The notes under the pieces were generated by a model. That model did not search any database. It saw only the letters and a program-made list of their open reading frames with translations, and had not been told where the DNA came from. Positions 1-6,542 of a stretch of 6,575 nucleotides of DNA are shown here, piece by piece. Every line of letters starts with the position of its first letter. Positions within the stretch are counted from its first letter, which is position 1. Both the position numbers and the translations under genes were made by a program. The stretch is from Candidatus Bathyarchaeota archaeon (lineage in GTDB: Archaea > Thermoproteota > Bathyarchaeia > TCS64): positions 1 to 6,575 of the forward strand of contig VGJH01000073.1 in the NCBI GenBank assembly GCA_016867505.1, in the 5' to 3' direction.

Positions 1-1
1 T

Positions 2-1786
2 AGTGTGGCACAAGCATCAGGCGCTGCAGCGAAAGCATCGAAATCCTTGGCAGAAGTACGAGGCACTCAAATCAAGTTATTCCAGTACCCTGCTGAACGT
101 GACATACGAAATGATGAACCACGTATCGGTGTTTTTGTCTGCTGGTGCGGGATCAATATTGGGGGTGTTGTTAATGTTCCGAGTGTTGCAGCCTATGCTA
201 GAACTCTGCCTAACGTCGTGTACGCTGAGGAGAACCTCTATACATGTAGCCAAGACACACAGGAGAAGATTAAGAGCACAATCATTACGAATAATCTTAA
301 CAGGGTTGTTGTAGCGTCCTGCACTCCGAGGACGCATGAGCCCTTGTTCAGAGCCACTCTTCAGGAAGCGGGGCTTAACCCGTACCTCTTCGAGATGGCG
401 AACATACGTGATCAGTGTAGTTGGGTTCATATGCATGAGAAAGAGGCTGCTACACGAAAGGCTGAAGATTTGGTTAGGATGGCAGTCGCTAAAGCGCGGT
501 TGTTGGAGCCTCTTGAGAAGCATAGGATACAGGTTACGCCTGCAGCGCTTGTCCTTGGTGGTGGTGTTTCTGGCATGACTGCTGCTATGGAAATCGCTGA
601 TCAGGGTTTTGATGTTTACTTAGTTGAGAAAGAGCTTGAGCTTGGTGGCAACATGAGGAAAATCAAGTTCCTTCCCTCAGGTGAGGATCCTCAGGCAGAG
701 TTAGCTGAACTCATCGCACGGGTCGTTTCTCACCCAAAAATCAAGCTTTTCACTGGCACACAAGTAGCTGATGTTGAAGGTTTTGTCGGGAACTTTGAGA
801 CCACTCTTGTTAGCAACGAGGGGGAGACTCAGGTTAAGCATGGTGTCGTCGTGGTGGCTACGGGTGGCATAGAATATACCCCTAAAGAGTATGGCTTCCG
901 CAAACACCCCTCTGTGATTACTCAACTGCAGCTTGAAGAAAGGATTGCATCGGGTTACAAGCCAGACTCTGTCGTTATGATTCAATGTGTGGGCAGTCGA
1001 AATGACGAGTATCCGAACTGTAGCCGCGTTTGCTGCACAGGCGCAATGAGTAACGCATTAAAAATTAAGGAATCCAACCCCGACTCCGAAGTCTACATAC
1101 TCTATAAAGACATTAGAACCTATGGATTTAAGGAAGATTACTATAGAGCTGCTGCAGACAGGGGAGTAGTCTTCATTAGGTATGATGATGAACATAAACC
1201 CGAAGTAACATATGAAGACGGGTTAAAGGTAATTGTATTCGACCCAGTTTTAAAGGAAAACGTGATGATTGAACCTGACACGGTTGTATTAAGCGCAGGT
1301 ATTCTCCCTTCTCCCGATAACAGGAAAATCGCTGGAATGTTAAAGGTTCCAATCAATAAAGATGGCTTCTTCCTGGAGGCGCATATGAAGCTTCGACCAA
1401 TCGACTTCGCTACAGAAGGGGTTTTTCTATGTGGCTTAGCTCATAGCCCTAAAACAATTGATGAATGCATCAGTCAAGCCTCTGGAGCTGCTGCTAGGGC
1501 GCTGACCGTTCTCAGTCATCCCTCCCTCGAAGCGGAAGGAGCAATTGCCAGCGTCAACGAAGACGCGTGTAGTGGGTGCCAGATATGTGCAGCTGTCTGC
1601 GAGTTCAAAGCAATAGAGATGATAAAAGAAGGGGATACCGTTCACAGCCACATCATAAGCGAGGTTTGCAAAGGATGTGGAGTATGTGCTGCTACTTGCC
1701 CCAGCGGTGCTATCACAATAGGTCACTTCACTGATAAAGAAATTCTTAGTCAGGTAAAAGCCGCCCTTGAGGAGATAAAACCATGA
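2..1786 (+). CDS. hdrA: HdrA-type electron-bifurcating heterodisulfide reductase subunit A, 5'-partial, probably the C-terminal half of a fused HdrA-HdrA protein
   Basis: Flavin and iron-sulfur hub of the cytoplasmic Hdr-Mvh complex. Numbering from the GTG at 5: residues 40-175 form the HdrA N-terminal domain (VCWCG with Cys46/Cys48, plus Cys81, Cys106 and Cys138 as candidate cluster ligands). Residues 180-500 are the thioredoxin-reductase-like FAD domain: GGGVSG at 185-190, acidic Glu208 in VEKE, ATGG at 285-288. The HdrA-specific cluster motif is Cys328, Cys339, Cys343, Cys344. Two [4Fe-4S] ferredoxin motifs close the protein (Cys522/525/528/532 and Cys555/558/561/565). The frame has no stop before the left edge, and residues 1-40 precede the usual HdrA start (about PRIGVFVC); residues 2-11 resemble the FAD-domain tail at 490-499, so the GTG is probably internal. 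The inserted ferredoxin domain of methanogen HdrA is absent (no Cys between 215 and 285), and Ser349 replaces the flavin-proximal Lys. The stop overlaps mvhD. Family assignment is secure; the fusion is inferred. Confidence 0.95.
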   Translation, partial: SVAQASGAAAKASKSLAEVRGTQIKLFQYPAERDIRNDEPRIGVFVCWCGINIGGVVNVPSVAAYARTLPNVVYAEENLYTCSQDTQEKIKSTIITNNLNRVVVASCTPRTHEPLFRATLQEAGLNPYLFEMANIRDQCSWVHMHEKEAATRKAEDLVRMAVAKARLLEPLEKHRIQVTPAALVLGGGVSGMTAAMEIADQGFDVYLVEKELELGGNMRKIKFLPSGEDPQAELAELIARVVSHPKIKLFTGTQVADVEGFVGNFETTLVSNEGETQVKHGVVVVATGGIEYTPKEYGFRKHPSVITQLQLEERIASGYKPDSVVMIQCVGSRNDEYPNCSRVCCTGAMSNALKIKESNPDSEVYILYKDIRTYGFKEDYYRAAADRGVVFIRYDDEHKPEVTYEDGLKVIVFDPVLKENVMIEPDTVVLSAGILPSPDNRKIAGMLKVPINKDGFFLEAHMKLRPIDFATEGVFLCGLAHSPKTIDECISQASGAAARALTVLSHPSLEAEGAIASVNEDACSGCQICAAVCEFKAIEMIKEGDTVHSHIISEVCKGCGVCAATCPSGAITIGHFTDKEILSQVKAALEEIKP

Positions 1787-2208
1787 GCGAATACAACCCT
1801 AAAATTATTGGTTTTCTTTGCAACTGGTGTAGTTACGCTGGCGCGGACCTTGCTGGAGTTAGCAGGTTCCAGTACCCACCAAACATCCGAGTCATCCGAG
1901 TAATGTGTAGTGGAAGGGTTCATCCTAGCTTTATTCTTAAAGCCTTCAAAAATGGGGTAGATGGCGTTCTGATCGCTGGCTGTCACACTCCAAACGACTG
2001 TCACTACATATCAGGAAACTTCAAAGCAGAACGCCGTGTCGCTGTATTGAAAAACCTGTTAACGCAGTTAGGTCTTGAACCTGAAAGACTCCGCCTTGAA
2101 TGGATTAGTGCAGCTGAAGGTGAAAAGTTCTCGAAAACAGTCAAAGAAATGACTGAGGATATTAGGAAACTTGGTCCTAGTCCCATGAAGCAGGAGGCGA
2201 ATGAATGA
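1783..2208 (+). CDS. mvhD: MvhD-type [2Fe-2S] electron-transfer subunit linking hydrogenase to HdrA
   Basis: A 141-residue protein of the MvhD/FlpD family, the small iron-sulfur subunit that carries electrons from MvhG to HdrA. The family cysteines are present: CNWC (Cys13, Cys16), MCSGR (Cys42) and GCHTPNDCHY (Cys67, Cys73), enough for one [2Fe-2S] cluster. All are Cys codons; no selenocysteine is used. The gap between Cys67 and Cys73 looks one residue longer than the GCHxGDCHY form I recall for the family. The ATG overlaps the hdrA stop by four bases and has a strong Shine-Dalgarno GAGGAGAT at 1769-1776, so the start is firm and translation is probably coupled. In some archaea MvhD is fused to the HdrA C-terminus; here it is separate but adjacent, as expected for a physical partner of the HdrA C-terminal ferredoxin domain. 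Confidence 0.95.
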   Translation: MSEYNPKIIGFLCNWCSYAGADLAGVSRFQYPPNIRVIRVMCSGRVHPSFILKAFKNGVDGVLIAGCHTPNDCHYISGNFKAERRVAVLKNLLTQLGLEPERLRLEWISAAEGEKFSKTVKEMTEDIRKLGPSPMKQEANE

Positions 2209-2708
2209 CTGAAATAATAGTTAACTCCGAATCAAGGGTCTTCAGAGACTCCCTATTGAAGAACCATGGGGCTGAACGGCTTATGCTCTGTTATCAGTGT
2301 GGCTCCTGCACCAACGATTGCCCAGTGGCTCGACGTATACAAGAATTTCGTCCAAGAAATATTGCTAGGTTAGCAATGTATGGGCAAAAGGAAAGGCTAT
2401 TTTCAAAGGATCTTTTGTGGCTATGCGCTGGATGCTACACGTGTTATGAGCGTTGCCCACAGCAGGTTCATGTCTCTGAGATAATATCAGCGCTTAGGCA
2501 GGCAGCGTTTCTGGAGGGAAAAATTCATGTTACAATTAAAAACATTGTATCCTCCCTGCCTCTTCATGGTTATATTATGGAGATAGGTGAGTTTGAGAAC
2601 GAGCTTAGGCAAGATGATGGCCTTCCACCTGCTCCAGAGCCCTCACTCTCAGAGATTTCCACAATAATGACGAGGACAGGCATTCTTGCTAGAGTTGGGG
2701 GAGGTTGA
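2205..2708 (+). CDS. hdrC: Heterodisulfide reductase subunit C (two-cluster ferredoxin-like)
   Basis: A 167-residue HdrC that relays electrons from the HdrA flavin to the HdrB active site. Two classical [4Fe-4S] motifs are visible: CYQCGSCTNDCP (Cys29, Cys32, Cys35, Cys39) and CAGCYTCYERCP (Cys74, Cys77, Cys80, Cys84), separated by the helical stretch typical of the family. The length is near that of stand-alone HdrC. There is no signal peptide or membrane segment, which fits the soluble HdrABC type rather than membrane HdrDE. The ATG overlaps the mvhD stop (ATGA) and sits seven bases after GGAGG at 2193-2197. The order hdrC-hdrB, directly following mvhD, supports assembly of one complex. The C-terminal 60 residues hold no cluster motif and probably contact HdrB. 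Confidence 0.95.
   Translation: MTEIIVNSESRVFRDSLLKNHGAERLMLCYQCGSCTNDCPVARRIQEFRPRNIARLAMYGQKERLFSKDLLWLCAGCYTCYERCPQQVHVSEIISALRQAAFLEGKIHVTIKNIVSSLPLHGYIMEIGEFENELRQDDGLPPAPEPSLSEISTIMTRTGILARVGGG
2697..2704 (+). promoter_or_regulatory. Shine-Dalgarno site fixing the hdrB start
   Basis: The tract GGGGGAGG ends eight bases before the ATG at 2713, at the very end of hdrC. It supports that ATG over the upstream in-frame TTG at 2686, which this tract would follow rather than precede. Confidence 0.75.
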
Positions 2709-2712
2709 TGTC

Positions 2713-3573
2713 ATGAAATACGCCTTCTTTGTGGGATGCACAACTCTTGGTCGTCTTCCAGGTTATGAAAAAGCTACTAGGAAACTATGTGAAAGACTCG
2801 GAGTCGAATTGATTGATATGCTTGGGTCAAGTTGCTGTGGTACAACATATATGGAAAGCTTAGACGAGGTGACTGCTCTCAGCTTGGCTGCTAGAAACAT
2901 CTGCATCGCTGAAGAAATGGGTCTTAACATCTTAACAATATGTAATGGCTGCACTGAGACTTTAACCAAGGCTAACGCTACCCTGAAACAGGATCAAAAG
3001 CAGTTAGACGAGGTAAATAAAATTCTAAAGGAGATTGGACGAGAATTCAGGGGAACCATCGAGGTTAAACACCTAATCAGAGCTTTAAAAGAAGATTATG
3101 GCCTCGATAAACTAGAAAAAGCGGTTACTAACCCCTACAAGAATCTTAGAGTAGCCACCCATTATGGGTGCCACCTCCTGAGGCCATCAGATGTTATGAG
3201 GTTTGATGATCCAAATACTCCAACATCCATGGATAATATTATTGAAGCAACGGGAGCCATCAGTGTGCCTTACCCAGAAAAAATGGAGTGTTGCGGAGGA
3301 CCAATCATGGGTATCAGAGAAGACGTAACATGGTCAATTGGATTAGATAAAATAAATACAGTAAAAAAACATGCTGAAACCCTAATTACATCGTGTCCCT
3401 TCTGTTACCTAACCTACGAGAGAGCACAATTAATGAAAGAGAACAAACCAGATTTACCAATAATTCATCTCCCACAACTGTTAGGAATCAGCCTAGGCTT
3501 ATCTGGAGAAGATGTCGGGTTATCCCACAACAAAATTGATTCAGAGTTTTTAAAGACCAAGCAGGGGGCTTAA
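2713..3573 (+). CDS. hdrB: Heterodisulfide reductase subunit B (two CCG domains, disulfide-reducing subunit)
   Basis: Catalytic disulfide-reducing subunit, 286 residues. Both cysteine-rich CCG domains are complete: Cys9, Cys41-Cys42, Cys77, Cys80 and Cys153, Cys193-Cys194, Cys228, Cys231. In characterised HdrB each domain holds a non-cubane [4Fe-4S] cluster and the pair cleaves CoM-S-S-CoB; whether that is the substrate here depends on whether the host is a methanogen. The start is placed at the ATG at 2713 (MKYAFFVGC, the usual HdrB opening), not the in-frame TTG at 2686, because a strong ribosome binding site precedes the ATG and the TTG would add nine residues absent from the family. The gene starts four bases after the hdrC stop. 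Its last ten codons overlap an open -1 frame leading into mvhG and contain the heptamer T_TTA_AAG. Confidence 0.95.
   Translation: MKYAFFVGCTTLGRLPGYEKATRKLCERLGVELIDMLGSSCCGTTYMESLDEVTALSLAARNICIAEEMGLNILTICNGCTETLTKANATLKQDQKQLDEVNKILKEIGREFRGTIEVKHLIRALKEDYGLDKLEKAVTNPYKNLRVATHYGCHLLRPSDVMRFDDPNTPTSMDNIIEATGAISVPYPEKMECCGGPIMGIREDVTWSIGLDKINTVKKHAETLITSCPFCYLTYERAQLMKENKPDLPIIHLPQLLGISLGLSGEDVGLSHNKIDSEFLKTKQGA
3549..3555 (+). other. Candidate -1 slippery heptamer T_TTA_AAG at the hdrB/mvhG junction
   Basis: In the hdrB frame the codons are TTT TTA AAG, so bases 3549-3555 read T TTA AAG and fit the X XXY YYZ rule for -1 slippage. A slip here would bypass the hdrB stop at 3571 and continue in the mvhG frame, which opens at 3540 just after its own stop, giving a HdrB-MvhG fusion. 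A G-rich tract follows at 3564-3568. AT-rich heptamers like this also arise by chance, so the call is tentative. Confidence 0.25.
3564..3568 (+). promoter_or_regulatory. Possible ribosome binding site for mvhG (GGGGG)
   Basis: A run of five G in the last codons of hdrB, four bases before the putative ATC start at 3573. It could pair with the CCUCC anti-Shine-Dalgarno through one G-U pair. The spacing is short, so it gives only weak support to initiation at ATC. Confidence 0.4.
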
Positions 3574-4544
3574 TCTTAAACAAATTAAAATTTGGCTTCT
3601 ACTGGGCAGCGAGCTGTGGTGGATGCGAAATCGCAGTTCTTGATGTAGATGAAAAGATCCTTGAGATAATGAAGATAGCTGAGATATTATTCTGGCCCGT
3701 AGCTATGGATGTTAAATACAAAGAAGTTGAAGCGATGCCTGACAACTACATTGATGTCTGCTTCTTTAATGGGGCTATCCGTAACTCGGAGCAAAAGCAT
3801 CTGGCGGAATTGTTAAGAAACAAGTCGAAGACCCTAATTGCTTTCGGCGCCTGCGCACAACTTGGTGGAGTGCCTGGGTTAGCTAACGAGTCTAATGCAC
3901 AAGAGATTTTTAAAACGGTTTACCATAATAGCCCCTCAACAAAAAACCTTACAGGATCTGAACCAACACAGGTAGTAGAATTAGCTGAGGGTGAGGTAGA
4001 GCTCCCAATATTTTTTGATGAAGTGAAGCCTCTTGATAAAATTGTTGCAGTTGATTATTACCTACCCGGGTGCCCACCTCCACCTAAAATCATTTTTAAT
4101 GCAGTTGAAGCAATAGCTTCAGGCACACTTCCCCCGAAAGGCAGTATCCTAGCACCAGAGACTGCGGTATGTGACGAATGCCCACGAAAGAAGGAAGAGA
4201 AGAGGATAACAGAGATAAAAAGAATTATTGAATTCACACCAGTTCCTGAAAAGTGTCTCTTAGAGCAGGGCATAATCTGCATGGGGCCTGCAACTAGAGG
4301 AGGGTGTGATGCAAAATGCCTTCAAGCGAACATGCCATGTACCGGATGTGGAGGCCCCCGCCCTAATGCAGAAGAACAAGGAGCCGCAATGATTAGCGCA
4401 TTAAGCACTGTTTTAGGGATAGAGGATGAAAAAGCTGATAACTATTCAGCGAATGAACTAGCATCACAGATCAAGGATCCGCTTGGAACATTCTACAAAT
4501 ACGCATTACCTTCAGCAATAATTAATAAGAGGTATAAAAAATGA
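3573..4544 (+). CDS. mvhG: Group 3c [NiFe] hydrogenase small subunit (MvhG), with non-canonical or missing start codon
   Basis: Iron-sulfur small subunit that takes electrons from the MvhA Ni-Fe site to MvhD. Counting the ATC at 3573 as residue 1 gives 323 residues. Proximal cluster ligands are Cys15 and Cys18 (SCGGCE), Cys94 (FGAC) and Cys167 (PGCPPPP); eight further cysteines (200, 203, 228, 236, 245, 249, 256, 259) suit two more [4Fe-4S] clusters. The first ATG in frame, at 3669, would delete residues 1-32 including Cys15 and Cys18, which no functional small subunit lacks, so it is not the start. Yet no ATG, GTG or TTG occurs in this frame between its preceding stop (3537-3539) and 3669. 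ATC at 3573 overlaps the hdrB TAA exactly where a TAATG junction would be expected, behind a GGGGG tract. There is no twin-arginine signal, so it is cytoplasmic. Function is secure; the start is not. Confidence 0.9.
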   Translation: MLNKLKFGFYWAASCGGCEIAVLDVDEKILEIMKIAEILFWPVAMDVKYKEVEAMPDNYIDVCFFNGAIRNSEQKHLAELLRNKSKTLIAFGACAQLGGVPGLANESNAQEIFKTVYHNSPSTKNLTGSEPTQVVELAEGEVELPIFFDEVKPLDKIVAVDYYLPGCPPPPKIIFNAVEAIASGTLPPKGSILAPETAVCDECPRKKEEKRITEIKRIIEFTPVPEKCLLEQGIICMGPATRGGCDAKCLQANMPCTGCGGPRPNAEEQGAAMISALSTVLGIEDEKADNYSANELASQIKDPLGTFYKYALPSAIINKRYKK

Positions 4545-5998
4545 AAACAATAACCATAGATCCAATCACTAGACTTGAAGGGCATGGTAAAATAACCATT
4601 TTATTAAATGAAGAAGGAGATGTCGCTAATGCTTATCTTCAGATACCTGAACTCCGTGGATTCGAAAAATTTTGTGAAGGCAGACGAGCCGAAGACATGC
4701 CAATAATCACTCCTAGGATCTGTGGTGTGTGCCCTGTTGCACATCATTACGCTGCGACTAAAGCTTTAGATGATGCTTTTGGAGTTGAACCAACTGACAC
4801 TGCCAAAAAACTCAGAGAATTAATGTACGTTGGTTACATAATTTATGATCATATTCTCCACTTCTATTTCCTCGGAGGACCGGATTTTATTGTGGGACCA
4901 GAATCACCTGCTTCAGAAAGGAATATTTTTGGTGTATTGAAAAAAGTTGGACTTGATGTAGGGAAGCAAGTTATAAAACACCGAGCTTATGGTCAAAAAA
5001 TCACTGAAATTATCGGTGGTAAAGCCACTCACCCAACATGTGGAATACCTGGTGGCATTAGCAAAGGACTGAATGAGGAAGAACGTAATAGCATAGAAGA
5101 AATGGCAAAAAGCAGTGTAGACTTCGCTAAATTTAGTTTAGATGTGTTTGATAAAGTTGTTTTAAGTAATCCTGAGTATTTTAACCTAATACAAAACGAT
5201 TGTTACAAACTAGATTCATACAATATGGGGCTAGTAGACAAGAATAATAAAGTAAACTTCTATGATGGCGTTCTACGAGTAACTGACCAATCTGGAGAAG
5301 AGGTTGATCGTTTCTTAGCAAAAGAGTATCTTGATCATATTGGAGAGCATGTAGAGCCTTGGACATACAGCAAGTTCACTTATTTAAAGAAAATTGGATG
5401 GAATGGACTCAAAGCAAGTCCAAATAGTGGCATATATAGGGTGGGACCACTAGGAAGGTTGAATGCTGCAGATGGAATGGCAACAGCTCAGGCTGATTAT
5501 GAGTATAAACGAATGTTCAAGACATTTGGAGTAAAACCAATCCAATCAACACTTGCGTTTCATTGGGCTAGGCTTATTGAGTTACTTTATGCTTCAGAAA
5601 AAGTTTTGGAGTTATCTAAAGATCCATCAATTACTGGTACTGATTTAAGAAATCCTATTGGAAAACCAGGAGAAGGAGTGGGTGTTGTTGAAGCAGCTCG
5701 TGGTGTACTTATTCACCATTTTAAACTTGATGATGAAGCTATTGTTAGAAGTGCTAATCTGATTGTTGCGACTACAAATAATTATGCTGATATATGTATC
5801 AGTGTTCGTGACGCTGCACAAAATATGATAAAAAAAGGGCATGTTAATGAAGGGCTTTTAAATAAAGTAGAGATGGCTTTCAGAGCTTATGATCCTTGCT
5901 TTGGATGCAGCACTCACACATTACCTGGATTTGGACCCCTAAAAGTTGAAATATATAACAATAAAAAACAATTAATCAAAAAATTAGAAAGGAGTTAA
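4541..5998 (+). CDS. mvhA: Group 3c F420-non-reducing [NiFe] hydrogenase large subunit (MvhA)
   Basis: Catalytic subunit for reversible H2 oxidation, 485 residues. The N-terminal RLEGH motif (11-15) and the L1 site RICGVCPVAHH (Cys61, Cys64) are present, as is the C-terminal L2 site DPCFGCSTH (Cys453, Cys456, His459). The four cysteines ligate the Ni-Fe(CN)2CO centre; none is selenocysteine. A 26-residue tail follows His459 and is the expected substrate of the maturation protease encoded next, which in this enzyme class cuts after the His of the L2 motif. The ATG overlaps the mvhG stop (ATGA) and lies seven bases after GAGGT at 4529-4533. Adjacency to mvhD and hdrABC, rather than frhB or a diaphorase, places it in group 3c. 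Base composition is clearly more AT-rich than hdrA. Confidence 0.96.
   Translation: MKTITIDPITRLEGHGKITILLNEEGDVANAYLQIPELRGFEKFCEGRRAEDMPIITPRICGVCPVAHHYAATKALDDAFGVEPTDTAKKLRELMYVGYIIYDHILHFYFLGGPDFIVGPESPASERNIFGVLKKVGLDVGKQVIKHRAYGQKITEIIGGKATHPTCGIPGGISKGLNEEERNSIEEMAKSSVDFAKFSLDVFDKVVLSNPEYFNLIQNDCYKLDSYNMGLVDKNNKVNFYDGVLRVTDQSGEEVDRFLAKEYLDHIGEHVEPWTYSKFTYLKKIGWNGLKASPNSGIYRVGPLGRLNAADGMATAQADYEYKRMFKTFGVKPIQSTLAFHWARLIELLYASEKVLELSKDPSITGTDLRNPIGKPGEGVGVVEAARGVLIHHFKLDDEAIVRSANLIVATTNNYADICISVRDAAQNMIKKGHVNEGLLNKVEMAFRAYDPCFGCSTHTLPGFGPLKVEIYNNKKQLIKKLERS
5988..5994 (+). promoter_or_regulatory. Shine-Dalgarno site for the protease gene
   Basis: AAAGGAG at the end of mvhA lies ten bases before the TTG start at 6005. 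It supports a TTG start for the protease, with slightly long spacing; with the weak codon this may lower protease yield relative to MvhA. Confidence 0.6.
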
Positions 5999-6004
5999 CT
6001 CTTC

Positions 6005-6448
6005 TTGCGTATTTTAGCAATCGGAATAGGAAATATTCTAAGAACCGATGATGGAATTGGATTACATGTAATTAAAAAAATAAAGGAGATTAAACCTGAA
6101 ATTGATACCGTTGATGCTGGTCTAGGTAGTATTGAAATTCTTGAATATATGGAAGGATACGATTTAGTTTTCATCATCGATGCGATTGAAGCTGATGGAG
6201 AGCCTGGAACAATCTATAAAATCAATCTTTCAGGGGGTCAACAACCTCCAATAATTACTCATAGTCATGGAGTTGACCTTGTTTCAACAATAAACTTTGG
6301 TCAGTTACTTTATCAAAATAAGCTTCCAAAAAAAATTATTCTTTTAGCAGTCGAAGCAGAGGACACAATAAGTTTAGGTGAAGAGCCTACTAAAAAAGTC
6401 AAGCAAGCAATAGATGAGGTCATAAAGGAAATTATTAAATTCACTTAA
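6005..6448 (+). CDS. hycI: Hydrogenase maturation protease (HycI/FrhD type, peptidase family M52)
   Basis: A 147-residue nickel-dependent endopeptidase that removes the C-terminal tail of the [NiFe] large subunit after nickel insertion; the substrate here is most likely MvhA. The N-terminal signature GIGNILRTDDGIG (residues 7-19) is present, with Asp16 at the first metal-binding position. Asp59 in the FIIDAIEADG strand and His88 in HSHG are the likely second and third nickel ligands, by analogy with HybD/HycI. The start is a TTG at 6005, giving MRILAIGIGN, the usual opening of the family; no ATG or GTG lies nearby in frame. The gene begins six bases after the mvhA stop, so enzyme and processing protease are made together. 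No other maturation genes (hypA-F) are in the window. Confidence 0.92.
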   Translation: MRILAIGIGNILRTDDGIGLHVIKKIKEIKPEIDTVDAGLGSIEILEYMEGYDLVFIIDAIEADGEPGTIYKINLSGGQQPPIITHSHGVDLVSTINFGQLLYQNKLPKKIILLAVEAEDTISLGEEPTKKVKQAIDEVIKEIIKFT

Positions 6449-6496
6449 TTTTGTAAAATTTTAATAATAATGAGATTTCCGAATAACCTAGTTTTT
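6447..6496 (+). terminator. Probable T-rich operon terminator
   Basis: Directly after the protease stop the sequence turns very AT-rich. It contains a small all-AT inverted repeat (AATTTT/AAAATT around 6447-6460, two-base loop) and a five-T run at 6492-6496. Archaeal transcripts commonly end at T-tracts, so this is a plausible end of the operon; the hairpin itself is too weak for a classical bacterial terminator. Confidence 0.4.
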
Positions 6497-6542
6497 ACTC
6501 ACCCCAGTTAAACTTAAAGATCAAAACAATAAATCAATATCC

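Noticed and set aside
1..7. TAG at 1-3 followed by GTG at 5 as the end of one gene and the true start of hdrA
   Set aside because: The TAG is in a different frame. In the hdrA frame the preceding codon is AGT, so the frame stays open, there is no visible ribosome binding site, and the first residues match an internal HdrA segment.
77..523. Minus-strand open frame opposite hdrA
   Set aside because: It lies wholly antisense to conserved HdrA coding sequence, has no recognisable family features, and is a shadow frame. The other minus-strand and alternate-frame open stretches inside the operon genes were rejected for the same reason.
2686..2712. hdrB starting at the TTG at 2686
   Set aside because: The ATG at 2713 has a strong Shine-Dalgarno site at good spacing and gives the normal HdrB N-terminus; the TTG lies inside hdrC without a comparable site.
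3669..4544. mvhG starting at the ATG at 3669
   Set aside because: This would remove SCGGCE, which carries two proximal-cluster ligands and is encoded in the same open frame directly upstream.
5888..5925. Selenocysteine in the MvhA L2 motif, or in MvhD or HdrA
   Set aside because: All ligand positions are TGC or TGT; no in-frame TGA occurs within the conserved motifs.
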